DNA of 64,000 bases from Dama dama (GCF_033118175.1 NC_083714.1:15562001-15626000), one strand, 5' to 3'. Counted from the stretch's first letter, positions 10,691 to 24,536 are shown. A program made the numbers and translations. The notes: generated by a model not told the origin, from the sequence alone.

Positions 10691-13255
10691 CACCTTCCTC
10701 CAGATCACATTTAAAACTTGTTTTTCTCCTAACAATATAACCCTTAGCTCACAAACCAATTAACCAACCAACCAACAAAATTGTCCAAAAAGAAAAAATA
10801 ACCTCTAGTTCCTGACATTACTTGGGAGTTATTTGTATTGACAGATATACAACTGTTGGTCTCAAGGGTCAAATCTCTTCAGGGTAATAGTTTTTGAAGG
10901 TGATCTCCATTTATACCCCTGAAGAATGAAACTGCATTTTAGCAAGGTAAGGAAAACCATTGAACTCTCTACCCCTTGTCACGTTCCATCTTAATGACCC
11001 TAGTAAAATGCTGAAAGCATCTCCAGAGGTATTGTTTAGTTTAACACAAGTATTCATATAAAGTAGACCAGGCAGTCACAGGAAACACAACTTCAGTGTT
11101 TCAGATTCCTTTAATCAAAGATGCCATTGACAAAATGTGTTGTTTAAAACACATGAATACACATGTCTCTAGATGATAAATTCTGGTAATACTAATCATT
11201 TTAAAATAGTTTTATTCTTAGTTAAACTTGGGGAAACTGGCCTTTCTTGAAACCATTATCTTCTCAATTTTTACTGTTGGCAACTCCTAACTTCCAGTTT
11301 TGGAAAATCAGTTGTGTTACACCTCATTTTATAGAGAAAAAAATCATTTTTTTAAAATAAAGCTTTTTTGGCTCCAGGTTTAAGAGACGTAGAAACATAT
11401 TTTCTGTTTGAAACTTTCGATGTGAGCAGGCTTATCTTTGGGTACTTTTTCCTGGTGCATGAGTCTCTGATACGACTCCCTTATAATACCTCCACGTGTT
11501 GAGAAAATTTCCATTAATACTGGGAATTTCTGCCTTCTTGGAACCACAGCATGCTTTGAAAGAAGACTGAACAAGGTGTCAGCAGGCATGATACTACAAA
11601 GTGGAGAAGTGGTAGATCTGCTTTTTCCTACTCTTGAATATAGAGACTGAGAAGTAACCTACCTGTTCTTAAAGATAGACTCACCATGGTCCAACTGGAA
11701 TCAAGCATGGAATCAAGTATGAAAAAGAAGACAAAATTTCTCTTTTAGCTCAGTTGTCCCATTCCCATTTAGAGGTTGTCTCTCCTTTGAATAATTCTGG
11801 TCCTGGGAGATAATTCTTGTCTAGCCTTCTTCAAGCCTCAAGGTCATCTCAAAAAACTGGTCTTTAAAAAAATGTCAATTTGTTTGGGGACTTGCAACAT
11901 GCAACTCTCAAATTGAATGTGTTCCATCAGACCCTGGAGGGTGACTCACTTAAGATATGAATATATTTTTCTTCTTGATGAGTAAGCATATATAAACTAT
12001 ATGCCTCCAAGGAATTTGAGGAATTTTATACAACCTAAAAGAGCTGAATTTTCATTTGCTATAGATATAATAGAAGGGTAAAGTTTACATTCGTTTATTT
12101 ATGTCCATCGCATTCTGCATAAGGAGAATTTGTATGATGAAAATTGGTGATCAAGTGTAGTGTATAATGTGATAAATTATCAAGACCACGACCTTTTTTA
12201 TGCTTGTGGCCTTAAGCACTGTATGTTTCACTGTTGTAATGACTAGATTATGGATATTTATTGAACCAATTTATCAGTCTTCTTCCTTAGATCAAAAGCT
12301 TTTAAGAATGAAGTGCTCACTGACACCTGAATTATTAGAACCTCAGTAGCTCACCAGGTCTGTGTTCCTTATGAAACACACTAAACTTGAAATTATAAAA
12401 GCACCCCAGAAATAAAGTCATTGCTGATTTGTTCAAGGTGAGAGTATACAGTCTTAAAATAGACATTGGATTTGAATAGAAAACAATTAGAGACTATACT
12501 CACTTGAGGCTCAATGGAACTGCAGATTTAGAAAAAAAAACTTTATTTCACAGATTGGGAAGGATTATGGAGTTGTTAAGTGGAAATCATAACTCAGAAG
12601 AGGTTTCTAGATTTTGATGAGTATAAATCATGTTTTACATTCTGGAAGCAGTGTCTTTAGAGTGCAAACCTGAAAATATATCTGAATTCTCAAGCTTACC
12701 CTGCTTTTGTAACTTAGTTTGAAAAGAAACCAAAGTAAAACTTATCTATGACCATTGTTAAGATAACTTACCTTTGAAAATGTGGAGCCAAATATATAAA
12801 TTCTAAATTCTGAAGTCTCTGGCCATGGGACTAAATTTTGGGCCATATTTGAGTTTATATGACTCTGTGAGGGTATATTTTTCATGATATCATTGACATT
12901 GAAGTTGAGAGTCATTCAATATCCTTGCTTTATTTGCCGCAAACCTGGAATTGCGGTTTGACATGTTCTGACTGATACAGTTCAGTCTATCAAATTCCAA
13001 AGTTCTCACTGATTTGATTCACAATGATGAGAGAGTATCACCAGACCTAAAATTGTTTATCTTTGCAAAAATACAGTGCTTTTTGGATTACCTTTGTATT
13101 ACTGCTAAATATCCATAATTTTAATAGCTAAAAGATGCTACTTTGCCAGTGTTATGAATGAAAACTAATGTGGTCTGCAAAATATGAAACTCTGTATGGG
13201 CTCACTATCAAAAGAAAAAGTAGACACCCCTAAACTTGTCCATCTTCAAAAACTG
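10691..13255. other. Intron block without recognised gene
   Basis: AT-rich single-copy-looking sequence. A (CCAA)-rich patch lies at 10755-10785. The 69-codon minus-strand ORF at 11380-11589 matches nothing I recognise and lacks splice or promoter support. Confidence 0.5.
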
Positions 13256-13257
13256 AC

Positions 13258-13375
13258 TTGTAATGGTCATGATTGCACAACAACCTGAATGTACTTAATG
13301 TCACTGAACTGTAAAGTTAAAAATTGGTTAAAGTGGTAAATTTCATGTTATGAATATTTTACCACAAGTAAACAA
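13258..13375 (+). repeat. Old L1 3' end
   Basis: 'gattgcacaacaacctgaat', 'ccactgaac'-like text and 'ggttaaagtggtaaatttca' follow the mammalian L1 3' UTR terminus. It ends in an A-rich stretch. Confidence 0.55.
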
Positions 13376-14315
13376 GTGATACTTTCTACTTTAATGTACA
13401 TAGCAAATAGACCCTGCGAACAATTCTGGGTTCTCTGATGCTTAACTGAGAGAGCGAAAAGAAATGTAACCTTTTGTCATATTCAGGTTGGTATAAGGAT
13501 AGTTGAGAAATATATAATATGAATGTATAGAAACATGGAGGTATTCAGTAATAATTTAATAGTAATAAGGGAAATTATGAAATAAGGGATATAGGGGACA
13601 AAGTTTTAGAAAAGAAAAAGGGAAAAATGAGGAAAAAAATGATGAGAAGGTTAATAAGGACTGGAGGACAGTGAATGTAGAACCCAAGGGTGATTCCATG
13701 GGCATATGCTAAGAAGATCCCCAGAAGAGTGAGGAAGTCATCAGAACGGTTTCCAAATGGAGAAATAACTAAAATTGGCAAATGAAGATAATTATATGAG
13801 CAGAATGGATCAAGTGATAAAATAGTTGGGAGATGATCTACCAATACAAAATTGATAAAATGTTGTAATGAAACTGAAAATGCTTTGTTAATTTTCAGGC
13901 ATATGAGGGCCTAAAATTATGAAGTTTATCTGCTATCTAGTGAGGTAAGGAGTGCAACCTTTAGGTATATTCTGCAATATCCGTTTTTAACACTTCTATT
14001 CCCACTATCCCTTTTGCCATCTGGAAGCAATTCGTACTCCAAAAGTACTTGTGGTTTTTCTTCTTAAAGTGTTATAGCAATTTATGTAAAGTGAAAACTA
14101 CACTGAAACCATAATGTACATCATTAATGGAAATACATATATAAAAGTGAAGAAAAGCCAATTAGACCTTACAGCAGACAACTGCTATTTCATATCAATA
14201 GTAGGGCAATGAGAGGGAGGGGTAAGGGAGAGGATGGCCATTGCTATATCTATTACCTACAATTTTAGTACATAGAATCAGATCATATACTATGGGTACA
14301 CAGTGTGTAACAATG
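13376..14315. other. Intron block without recognised gene
   Basis: No gene or clear repeat recognised. The short minus-strand frame at 13575-13844 is hydrophobic but low-complexity. Confidence 0.45.
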
Positions 14316-14510
14316 AAAATTAATAATAATATTTATTGAATGCCTAATATATACTGAATTTTGTACTATGCATGAGTACATTACCTGTTTTATTTTACTT
14401 AAACTTTATATTTCTCCAGGGAGGTAAGTAATCTATTATCCTGTTTTTCAGAAGAGAAAAGTGAGGTTGAGTCACTTCAGGCTTAATAAAATAACTTAAA
14501 GCAAGTAGTT
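14316..14510 (-). repeat. MIR SINE, minus orientation
   Basis: 'tatttattgaatgcctaat', 'catgagtacattacctg' and 'gaggtaagtaatctatta' follow the MIR consensus in reverse. Confidence 0.65.
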
Positions 14511-14829
14511 GCAAAAACAGGATAAGGAGACTCAGGGGTGGGTCTATCCATTTACTATCCCACCCAGTGCAGCTGTCAATCTCCATGTTGCTCTTTTGTC
14601 ATATCTTATTCCCTTCAAGATCACCCTGGTTCTCTGCCTCATTTCAGAGGGAGAGTATCTTTTCTTCTTGTCTAAGAGAAAGGGACCAAGTGAGCACACA
14701 TGTAATTTGCCTCAAAGCACGGATGCATGAAGGGATGACTCTACTGACTGCCCTTCAGATAAGCACTTTTTGGTTCAACCCAGTTGAATTTGACTCCAGG
14801 AACCATTGGAAGAGAGAGAGAACTGGACA

Positions 14830-15010
14830 TTAAAGTAGATTTATTTTCACAATAGCCCTGTGAAATGGAGGAACAATTGTCACCTCCATTTTACGAGAAA
14901 ACTAATGTCCTGAAATTTGAAAGACTTTCTTCAGGTCATAGAGCTGAAGGCCACTCCATCCTCAGCTGCTCTGGTTACAAAGTTCCTGCTCTTTCTACCA
15001 TGCTTCCTCC
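14830..15010 (-). repeat. MIR-like SINE, minus orientation
   Basis: 'caatagccctgtgaaatgg', 'ctccattttacgagaaaac' and 'cttcaggtcatagagctg' resemble a reverse MIR/MIR3. Confidence 0.55.
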
Positions 15011-15389
15011 TTAAAGAGCTAAATGAAGCCTGCTAGAAGTCTTCCCCAAATTGTTTGATAAGATGGCAAAGATCTGCACTGGCTTGACTGTGAATGTGGC
15101 CAAGCTGGAAAGCAAAGCATCTCCTGATGTGATCTGCTTGACCTGACCTGCCTCAAAGAGGTCAACCCTAACAGTTTGGAAGTCACACCATCACAGATGG
15201 TACTCAGCCTTTTGTAGAACCACACACTCTGAGTGTGACTTCATCTTTCAAATGTGGATCTCAGTTTTCTTGCCAAAGGGCTGCCAAGGACTTAGTTCTG
15301 TTAACAACTACCAGCATGCAGACAGTGAGCCCTCTGTGATGACTGTTGCCCTGGTCCCAGTATATAGGGTAGGGTCCTTTTTGTGTGTT

Positions 15390-15575
15390 CTCAGAAGTTC
15401 TTCCTCAGAGCCCTTATGTTAGTTTGTAATTATATATTCACTAATATGATCATTTACGTACTGTCTACTGCTAGCTTGTAAGTTCTATGAAGGTAGGGTT
15501 GTGCTTGTTTTCTGTATCCTGAACCCCTAAAATAGTGCTGAATAACTATTTGTTGAATGAATGAGTGCTTTCCCA
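15390..15575 (+). repeat. L2 LINE 3' end
   Basis: 'gcttgtaagttctatgaagg' ... 'taactatttgttgaatgaat' is the typical L2 3' terminus. It lies about 220 bp beyond the TRPC5 exon donor. Confidence 0.65.
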
Positions 15576-15785
15576 TCATAGAATCAGATTTTCCCCTAAT
15601 TATCTGGCCATAAAGAAAATACTCAGAGGTTGTATGTGCCTTGGATAAATATGGACCTCACGGTTTTTGAAGCCTGTCTAACCATTTTTTTGGTGGAGAG
15701 CGAAGCAATAGGACAATGCTTATTCTTGCTCTGCCACTCTGAACTCTGGAGAACTTAAGCTTCTCCAAAAGCAGAGAAGAGCTCA

Positions 15786-16313
<528 letters not shown>

Positions 16314-16329
16314 CTAGGTACGTGAAAAT

Positions 16330-16362
16330 GAAAAAAAAAAAAAACAAACAAAAAAAAAAACA
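16330..16362 (+). repeat. A-rich simple repeat beside TRPC5 exon
   Basis: Interrupted poly-A on the plus strand. On the gene strand it is a T-rich tract about 17-48 nt upstream of the acceptor AG, overlapping where the polypyrimidine tract and branch point would be. Confidence 0.85.
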
Positions 16363-16477
16363 CATAAAAGTGTAAGATTAAAGCTTGGAGCATAGAGCCC
16401 ATCAAATGTTAATGATTCAGGAACTGGGGTCACCAGTTTTTCGGACAGTTCTTCTTCTTATAATAGCTAGTTGTGAA

Positions 16478-16695
16478 ATCCTTACCTGGTGGCTCAGATG
16501 GTAAAGAATCTGCCTGTAATGCAGGAGACCTGGGTTCGACCCCTGGGCTGGGAAGATCCCCTGGGGAAGGGAATGGCAACCCACTCCAGTATTCTTGTCT
16601 ATGAATTATACAGACAGATGAGCCTGGCAGGCTGCAGTCCATAGGGTTGCAAAGAGTTGGACACAACTGAGTGACTAACACACACACACATGCCA
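16478..16695 (+). repeat. Bov-tA SINE with terminal (CA)n
   Basis: 'tggtggctcagatggtaaag', 'gttcgacccctgggctggg' and 'gagttggacacaactgag', then 'acacacacacacat'. Confidence 0.9.
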
Positions 16696-16880
16696 GGCAT
16701 ACTTTGCAAATATTTACTCATTTAATCCCCACAACAACCTTATGAGGTAAATATTCTTCCCAAATGAAGAATTTGAGGCACACAGAGTTTAAAGAACATA
16801 CCTAAGTTTATTCAGCTTTACATGTAGAGCCAGGATTCAACCTCAGACAATATGACCCTAGAGCTTGGCTCTTAAAATAT
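16696..16880 (-). repeat. MIR SINE, minus orientation
   Basis: 'tttactcatttaatcccca', 'caacaaccttatgaggta' and 'gagccaggattcaacctc' match reverse MIR. Confidence 0.75.
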
Positions 16881-16924
16881 GCCAGTTCTGTCTGAGGCAC
16901 AATGAGAGATGGTACAGAGAAGTG

Positions 16925-17155
16925 GGGTTTCTTAGGTGGCACTAGTGGTAAAGAAGCCACCTGCCAATTCAGGAGATGTAAGAGACGTGGGTTCAATTCC
17001 TGGGTTGGGAAGATGCCCTGGAGGAGGGCATGGCAACCCACTCCAATATTCTTGCCTGGAGAATCTCATGGACAGAGGAGCCTGGTGGGTTATGGTGTCC
17101 ATGGAGTCACAAACAGTTGGACATGACTGATGTGATTTAGCATACACATGCATGC
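16925..17155 (+). repeat. Bov-tA SINE (CTAGTGG variant)
   Basis: 'aggtggcactagtggtaaag', 'gttcaattcctgggttgg' and 'agttggacatgactgatg'. Confidence 0.9.
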
Positions 17156-17518
17156 ACAGAGAAGTGAAGGACATTTTTCTTGGAACTTGGTTAGGTAGAT
17201 CAGACTTACATAAATTGGTAAGTAGGAGTATGTGTTCATTCCAAATGAGCAGTAGAGACTGCAGAAACATTTGTTTGAAAGGTTAATGACAACCAGTGAT
17301 CTTAAAGACTATGCCACTAAATCAAGCCTTGGGGGCTGAAGAGAAGACATTCCCAAATTGTGTCCCTGACTTTGTGTCCCTGGTCTTTGAGTGGATCAAA
17401 GACCAAGGCCAGACAGTGTTCCTCCAGCTTCCTGTAGATCCCAGCAAAATAGAGAGAATCTGTTATTATCAGGAAGAATTACTCTGTAAATGAGGACGTC
17501 TAGGCTCGAGGGATGGGA

Positions 17519-17714
17519 TGAAAGTGAAAGCCGCTCAGTCATGTCTGATTCTTTGCTACCCCATGAACTGTAGCCCTCCAGGCTCCTCTGTCCATGGAAT
17601 TTTTCAGGCAAGAATACTGGAATGGGTCGCCATTCCCTTCTCCAGGGGATCTTCCCAACCCAGGGATTGAACCTGGGCCTCCTGCATTGCAGGCAGATTC
17701 TTTACCATCTGAGG
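17519..17714 (-). repeat. Bov-tA SINE
   Basis: 'gaaagtgaaagccgctcag' to 'gattctttaccatctgag' in reverse orientation. The outer head is lost. Confidence 0.9.
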
Positions 17715-19415
17715 GATGAGTTACCAATAGCAAAAAGACATCTGATAAAATTGGTATGTCCATGATGTGATGCTTGGTGTAAATAGCAGCTATAGGTGAA
17801 AGGCATGGGGTTCTTTGGGTATTCATGATCATATACTTCTGGGTGAGTGTACAATGAATTAAAAAAAATCTTTCAACTTGAAAATGTGCCTTTTGGGATA
17901 TGCTACACCCAACAGAAGAGTCTCAGTGTGGTAGAATCTGGATCTAGACCATGAGGAGGACTGGAATAGTCTGAGAACATTTCATGGAGGGGTGGAGGGT
18001 CTGAGGATGCAAAGCATGGATAAAATTCCAGGAGATTGTAAAATACTGATCTGAATACATTTTTTTTTAAAAAAGCAAAGCTCCAAATACTCAGTTTAAC
18101 TGCGGAGAACAAAAGAATGTGGATAATGGAGATTCTCACAGAATAGACAGATACTATTTTAATTGCTAGTTTCTTTTGACTCTTAAAAAAATAATTTTGG
18201 AAACCCATGGTTGCTGGCAAACTGACAAAAAGATGAGTTGTAAGTTTCATCATCTTTGCCTCCTTCCCACCTTGGATGAGGCTTTCCCAAACAGGGCAGC
18301 GGACAGAAACCTGGGAGTGGGAGAAAGGTGGTAGAGAAGTTTGCCAGGAATCTGTTTCCTTCATGGGGTGGTTGCATCAGCCTTTGAATAGTCGAGAATT
18401 GGCTGCACATTGGTCATCAATTGCTTGGATAGAGCAGCAAGTAAACATTGTTAAACATTTAGAGGGAGCAGCTACCAACAAGACAGCAGGAAGTGAGCAA
18501 CTGGCTCATAAAGTAAATTGGACACAGGAAAGAATAATCTCAGAAATTAACATAAGCCTGCAGGCTAAGGAAGAAGTAGGTCTGAGTGGGCCTAGTAATG
18601 AACGTAAACACAAACAACCGGCATAAAGCCTAGAATTGGGCGAGATGACAAGTGAGCCATGTATCATAGACTGCCGGGGAAGAAAGGAACTCAGACCCAG
18701 AATCTGTCCCTCCTTGGTGCACAGGGGAATTTCTTAATCTCTGTCATGATCTCAAGGCTGGAGGTTGAGGGTGGAGGGAAGATGGCTGGCAGCACAGGAT
18801 TCCCTGGGTTAGACTGGAGGTACGAGTCTATTCCTTCTCACAGTGTTCTTCCTATCCACTCCCTCTACCCACTTCCTTGCTCTTTCTTTTCTTACTCTTG
18901 TTCCTTCTTCTCCTTTATGTCAATGCTGACAGACCTGTCCAAGACACGCAATGGTACTTGTGAATAATGCTTAGCCCCATTTGTGTCATGGAGCTGAAAG
19001 GTTGCTGTATATGCCTAGAGTATGATGTGCTTTCCAGAGCCATCTGAATCCATTGTCTTTGACTGGGCGCTCAACAAAGAGCCTCTGATTATCCATTTGT
19101 CTCTCTGGGTACAAAACACCAGAGAGTAAGTTTTTTCAAAAGAAATTGGTCTGCAGTGGCCAACCATGTCCTCCTACCAAGAATGCCTTTTCTCCTCCAG
19201 TCAGCCTTATCATTCACAGATTGCCACACCCACCTCATTTGTTGCTCTCTGTATGTATATCCTTGGGGGATCCCCTGTGTGGATCCCCACTTCTCTGCTA
19301 GTGAAGGGCCATTGTAAGCCCCGACTTCTTCCATAGATCTCCCCCTTAACTTGATCCCATCCCTCATTGACCACCCAGATGTTGTGGACACTAGGTTACA
19401 TTCAAGATACCACTC
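17715..19415. other. Intron block without recognised gene
   Basis: No repeat was assigned. Overlapping ORFs (for example 18276-18626 plus and 17903-18364 minus) have no known motifs and no splice context. Confidence 0.45.
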
Positions 19416-19419
19416 TTCT

Positions 19420-19580
19420 GAGGTGGGCTTATATTTGTCTTTATTTCATATATGTGTTTCTTGCTTCCTCAATAAGGTTGTGAGGTCTCCAAAGGCAGAG
19501 CTATCTTAGTCTGCTCTTGTTTTTCCCATAGCATCTAGAACAGTACTAGACATACAGCAGGCACTCAGCTAAAAGGAAAC
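19420..19580 (+). repeat. L2 LINE 3' end fragment
   Basis: 'tgaggtctccaaaggcagag' ... 'agtactagacatacagcagg' resembles the L2 3' terminus. Confidence 0.5.
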
Positions 19581-20329
19581 TCAGAGTCCTATTCTCAAAT
19601 TAAGAAGCCGACTTTTGTTTACAAGCCTGGCTCCCACAATTGGAATCAATGTGAGCTAGTGTCCTTGGGTCTTTTCTTTCTATGTTCCGCTAAGAAGGAA
19701 GATATTTTAAGACTCTAAGGAAGGTTAGTAGATAGGCTCTATATGGATGAGTCTACGACTTTCTATATGAATACCCTAAGGTTACAAACACCTAGGACAA
19801 TCCCCACTTGTCATTTTCACAATGCTATTACTTTAAGATGGAGCCTCTGATCCAAAGACTACAGATTTCTACTCCTCTTCCCCCCTCTGCATCTTCTCAT
19901 TCTGCTACTCGTCCCTCTCTAGACTGTGCAGGGACCATGGATTATCACCAGGACAACCACGTAGAGAGAGTCTATAATTAGAATCAGAGGTTTCTGATAA
20001 TAATCAGGACTTTGTAATATGGTCTGCAACAAGGGCCAAAGAGATAACAGGTAACAGAATTAAGAGCTAAGTGAGGGTGCAGGTGCATAATTTGTGTGAG
20101 TGAATGGTAGAAATGGGTGAGCTGTGGTGCACGTGCCCTCTCAAAGGGGGCATCTGCTGCTCCGTTCCTTGCTCCCATATGCATGAATGAAGGGCTGGTG
20201 TAATTTTTCAAGAGAAGTCAGAAATGTGGATTTGGAGGTAGCTTTTCCTACAGTCTTCAATGTTGGCTCAAAAAAGTTAAAGATAGTGTTCAGGCCAAAC
20301 AAAATACATGTATGAGGCAATTTAGGCCA

Positions 20330-21110
20330 GAGTGAGCCAGTGTATGACCTTTAAGCTAGCAGAGAAGTTATGAGACTAAGGAGGGATGGGAGAGAAAAAG
20401 GCCTCATATGCTATGAGAAGGAACTTAATGTGATCTGTTGACCATAGGGAGCCACTGAAGAGTTTTAATCAGGAAAGTAGCATGGATGAACAAGTGTTTT
20501 ACAAAGATCAGTTTGGCTAAAGTGTGGGGAATTGGCAGAGGTGTATGTGCTGATAAATGTTTAACAAGTAGCTTTCTACTTTAAAAAATCTTGATTTATA
20601 GTGTTTGCCAATTTTTGTGGTGTAAATACTCCCACTGTGGCCAATTTCAAGCCACCAATATGACATCCTGGAAAATAGAGTTGGGAAGAGATGCACACAA
20701 CCAATTCTTACCAGCTGGTATAAGCCAGCTCCAGCAAATCATTGGATAAGTTTCAGAAAGATAGGACTAGTTAAAAGATATCCACAGACCAGGTGAAAAG
20801 ATGGCAAGATCTTAAACTAGACAGTGATTCCAGAGATAGAAGAGATTTTAAGATATTCATTGGATGTGTCAGGTAATACTGCAGGGAGCAGAAATCAAGG
20901 ATGTCAGGTTTGGCACTGCGTGCCTGATTGAATGGTGGTGTCACCATTGGAGATAGTGAATACAGGAGGAAAAACAGGTTTAAGGTTTAAAGAAAGTTCA
21001 GTTTTAGACATGTTGAGTATGAAATACCTATTGGGAGAGTTGCAGGGAATTGTATAACTGTAGCATGAATGTTGAAGGAAAAAGGTCAGGGCTGAAAATG
21101 TACATGTGAC
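20330..21110 (+). repeat. Ancient mammalian interspersed repeat, class unresolved
   Basis: 'gggagccactgaagagtttt', 'aagtagcatggatg' and 'gacatgttgagtatgaaata' match text common in an old mammal-wide repeat. The same family is recognisable at 41815-43190. I cannot name the class with certainty. Confidence 0.45.
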
Positions 21111-23390
21111 AGTTTTCAGCCTATAATAGTAGTTGAAACCAAGAGTGTGGGGGTTAACCTCTGCCCACCTTGGCTCATTTACATCTGGACCCATTGGTCT
21201 TCCCCAAGTTTCAGCCCTGCCCCAGTTTCCAGAGCAACGAAGGCCTAAGGTCGGAAGCTTCCAAGTAACCAACCTCAGCCGCCTCCATTCCAACTGCCAA
21301 TCTTTAAGGCTCTGCACTAGGGTACTTTCCCTTTTTGGATAGTTTCTGATTTCCAGCTTCTTCTCTACCTGTTCATAAAACAAGATTTCTCCCTAGATCC
21401 CTAGTCTTGAGTTTCTGTTTATATAACTGACCTAATAGCTCAGGTCTACTATATTTTCTGGATTATCTGTGTTGTTTTTGACTTATTTTACAACTCTGTA
21501 AATTGTAATGAAAATAATTTTTGCCTGGCAAAATGCAATTGGCCTGTGCATCTATATGCAAATTTCTTTGCATCTATTTATAAATTTCTTTCAGCATTCC
21601 CAATGGCTTATATCCGGGGTGACTTTTCCTAGTAAAAAAACAGATAGTAATTATGTTAGGGTCTGTGGACCTTACAACTCTGCCACTGTAATAAGAGAGC
21701 AACCAAAGGCAATATGCAAATTAATGGGTGTAGCTGTACTCCATAAAAATTAACTCATAAAAACAGGTGACAGGCTGGATTTATCTTGCAGGGCATAGTT
21801 TGCAGACTTCTGACTTCCTGGTTTCCTCACTAATTAATGAGTTAAATAAAATCTTAGACATGTGTCCACTTGTGTTACCTTTAAATTTGTATGAGGATCA
21901 TGATTTAACTTTTTTATTTTTAAATTATCCTTTAACAGCCATTTTGTGTTCAGATTGAGGTCAGGTGGAAAATTGAATTTTATTTTTATCAAGTTTTGCC
22001 TTCGCTTTGAACTCCAAAATTATACTGAATGATCTTGAGCTTCCCATTAAAAATCATGTATTTTTTAACAAGGTGAAGAAGGGCAGGGGTGGGGGGAGAA
22101 AGAAGAAGGACATTAACACACCAAGAAATTAGATTTGGTTCATATTATCTACAACTATACTTCTAATGAAACCTGGTACATGAACTGACTGGATTGAATT
22201 TTTAAATTTGTAATAATGTGGGCTTAGGGCATGGCCACTAAAGCAGTTACATTGCCTGCATCTCCCTGGGGCTTTACCTTCAGGCCCTAATGAGTTTGCT
22301 CCTGGATTTGCCCTAGGTCTTCCAGTTGAGAAGCTGGTGTTATAGTCTAGGACACTTCTGGATTAATGAGCATGAGACAGAGTCACTTGGCTCAGAGCTC
22401 ATCACACAAAACACTTGCAGTGTGCAGTGCACACTGAGAAAAAGCCAGCTTCTTTATATTTTCAGCTAAATTCCATTGCCAGAGGACACAACAGAGGAAC
22501 AGCTGATGCTCTACTTTACCCACTCCCAGGACTGGCTAGGACTTTTGCAAGGTTATTGTTCTCAAGGGACCCAAATGATACATTCATTTCCATTAACCTC
22601 ATCACTGGACACAATCTGCTAATTGGAATTTCTGATTCCTATTGTTACCAGCTTTAAGCAGGAGCCCTTGCTGGAGTTTATCACAGGCTTCTGAAATTAA
22701 ACCCCCCATTTGTAATTAATGGGCAGACCCTTATCAGGAGCCACCTCATTCATACCCACAATGCTGTCTGGTCATAGGCTGAACCTCTCAAATTGGCACT
22801 TCCTCACACTGCTGGCCTGATAGCATCATGTTGGAAATGAATCTCCCATCTTGTGCCAGGATTTAGTGAAACTGCAATACTTCTCTTCCACCTGCTAGGT
22901 CTCCTTCTCCTCACCCTAACATGCCAGTTAAAAATCAATGTTCAGTCTTTTTCAGTCCAAGGGACTGTTGAAAATGAATTTCATTTCCTTGTATTACTCA
23001 GAAATGAAGAACACTAGCATTTAATCACGTCACATTACCAGCTGCCCACTCTGCTGTACCTACAAGGTCAGTTAGCTAAGTAGTGGTGATGCATGAGCTA
23101 CTTTGGAGCAGCCATTGGCATCAGATGGGAAACAATTTGTTTCCCAGACTGTGGTAAAAACAGAACCATTATAATTGGAATTTTCTGGATCATCTCAGCT
23201 GATTTCAAGGCCAAAGTGTATATAGATTGGAAGACTAAAATGGACAAAACTTATTTGGGGACAATGTCACAGAATCCACCTAATGTTTTTTAAAAAGTCA
23301 ATATTTATATTAAAAATATATAATATATATATAAATGGCCAGCATTAGCCTGATGATTCTAAATGGCTAAATTTAGATAAATTCTAATGG
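21111..23390. other. Intron block without recognised gene
   Basis: Mostly unique-looking sequence. 21120-21370 is GC-richer than its surroundings and 22240-22990 also lacks obvious repeats. Alignment could test for conserved non-coding elements. Confidence 0.4.
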
Positions 23391-23394
23391 CTAT

Positions 23395-23870
23395 TGGTTA
23401 CTGAGCACTTTCCATATGCTAGGCACCATGCTGGAGTATCTCGTTTAGTCCTCACCATGGCTCTATGCTGTGGGGTTCCCAGGTGGCGCTAGTGGTAAAG
23501 AACCCATCTGCCAATGCAGGAAACATGAGGCAGGTTCCATCCCTGGGTCAAGAAGATTCCATGGAGGAGGGCATGGCAACCTTTTCCAGTATTCTTGCCT
23601 GGAAAATCCTGTGGACAGAAGAGGCTGGTCGGTTGCAATCTATAGGGTTGCACAGAGTTGGACTGGACTGAGCAACAACATGCATGCATGGCTCTATGCT
23701 ATAGGCATAATAATTATCCTCATTTTACACCTGAGGAAATAGCCTTGGAGAAGCTAAGTACCTTATCCAAGGTCACATATCTAGGAAGTAGGGTGACCAG
23801 AACTTGAACACAGGCAGTTTGGCTCCAAAGCCTGTACTGTTAACTATTATACTACTTGACCTCCAACCAG
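23395..23870 (-). repeat. MIR SINE split by a Bov-tA
   Basis: Reverse MIR: 'actgagcactttccatatg' and 'tcgtttagtcctcacc' before the SINE, then 'cctcattttacacctgagg' and 'gaacttgaacacaggcag' after it. Confidence 0.8.
23470..23686 (+). repeat. Bov-tA SINE with 14-bp TSD
   Basis: 'aggtggcgctagtggtaaag' to 'gagttggactggactgag'. It is flanked by the exact duplicate catggctctatgct at 23456-23469 and 23687-23700. Confidence 0.95.
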
Positions 23871-24000
23871 CAAAACACCAACTATTTATTACATCAATAA
23901 ACAAATCTACAATCCCAACACTGCATATTCGGACACATAAAATTGCAGGTTTTATTGGATATTAATTAACCTCATCAACTAATGTTCTACCTTGTGTACG

Positions 24001-24219
24001 TGCTAGGTCACTTCAGTTGTGTCCAACTCTTTGTGACCCTGTGGACTGTAGCCCGCCAGGCTCCTCTGTCCATGGGATTCTCCAGACAAGAATACTGGAC
24101 TGAGTTTCCATGCCCTCCTCCAGTGGATCTTCCTGACCTAGGGATTGAACTGGAGTCTCTTATGTTTCCTGCATTGGCAGTCAGGTTCTTTACCACTAGC
24201 ACCACCTGGGAAGCCCAAT
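24001..24219 (-). repeat. Bov-tA SINE
   Basis: 'gtcacttcagttgtgtccaa' to 'accacctgggaagccca' in reverse. Confidence 0.9.
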
Positions 24220-24267
24220 TTTCTACCTTAAACCCAGATAAACATCATATAGTACTGCTCAAGGTTT

Positions 24268-24536
24268 GTTGTTGTTCAGTCGCTAAGTTGGGTCCTACTC
24301 TTTTGACCCCATGAACTACAGCACTCCAGAGTTCCCTGTCCTTCACTATCTCTTGGAGTTTGCTCAAACTAATGTCCATTGAGTCAGTGATATTATCTAA
24401 CCATCTTATCCTCTGTCACCCTCTTCTCCTTCTGCCCTTAACCTTCCCCAATAGCAGGATCTTTTCCAGTAATTCGGCTCTTTGCATCAGGTGGCCAAAG
24501 TATTGGAGCTTCAGCTTCAGCATTTATACAGTGAAG
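24268..24536 (-). repeat. BovB LINE 3' fragment
   Basis: 'gttgttcagtcgctaagttg', 'gcatcaggtggccaaagtat' and 'tcagcttcagca' read as the reverse of the BovB 3' end. 5'-truncated. Confidence 0.88.

Noticed and set aside
11380..11589. 69-codon minus-strand ORF with a basic composition
   Set aside because: No family recognised, and no evidence of transcription or splicing.
18276..18626. 116-codon plus-strand ORF
   Set aside because: No known motif. It overlaps a comparable ORF on the other strand, so chance is likely.
20904..21383. 159-codon minus-strand ORF, the longest without a repeat explanation on that strand
   Set aside because: It overlaps an old repeat at one end, has no domain, splice or promoter support, and its composition is not gene-like.
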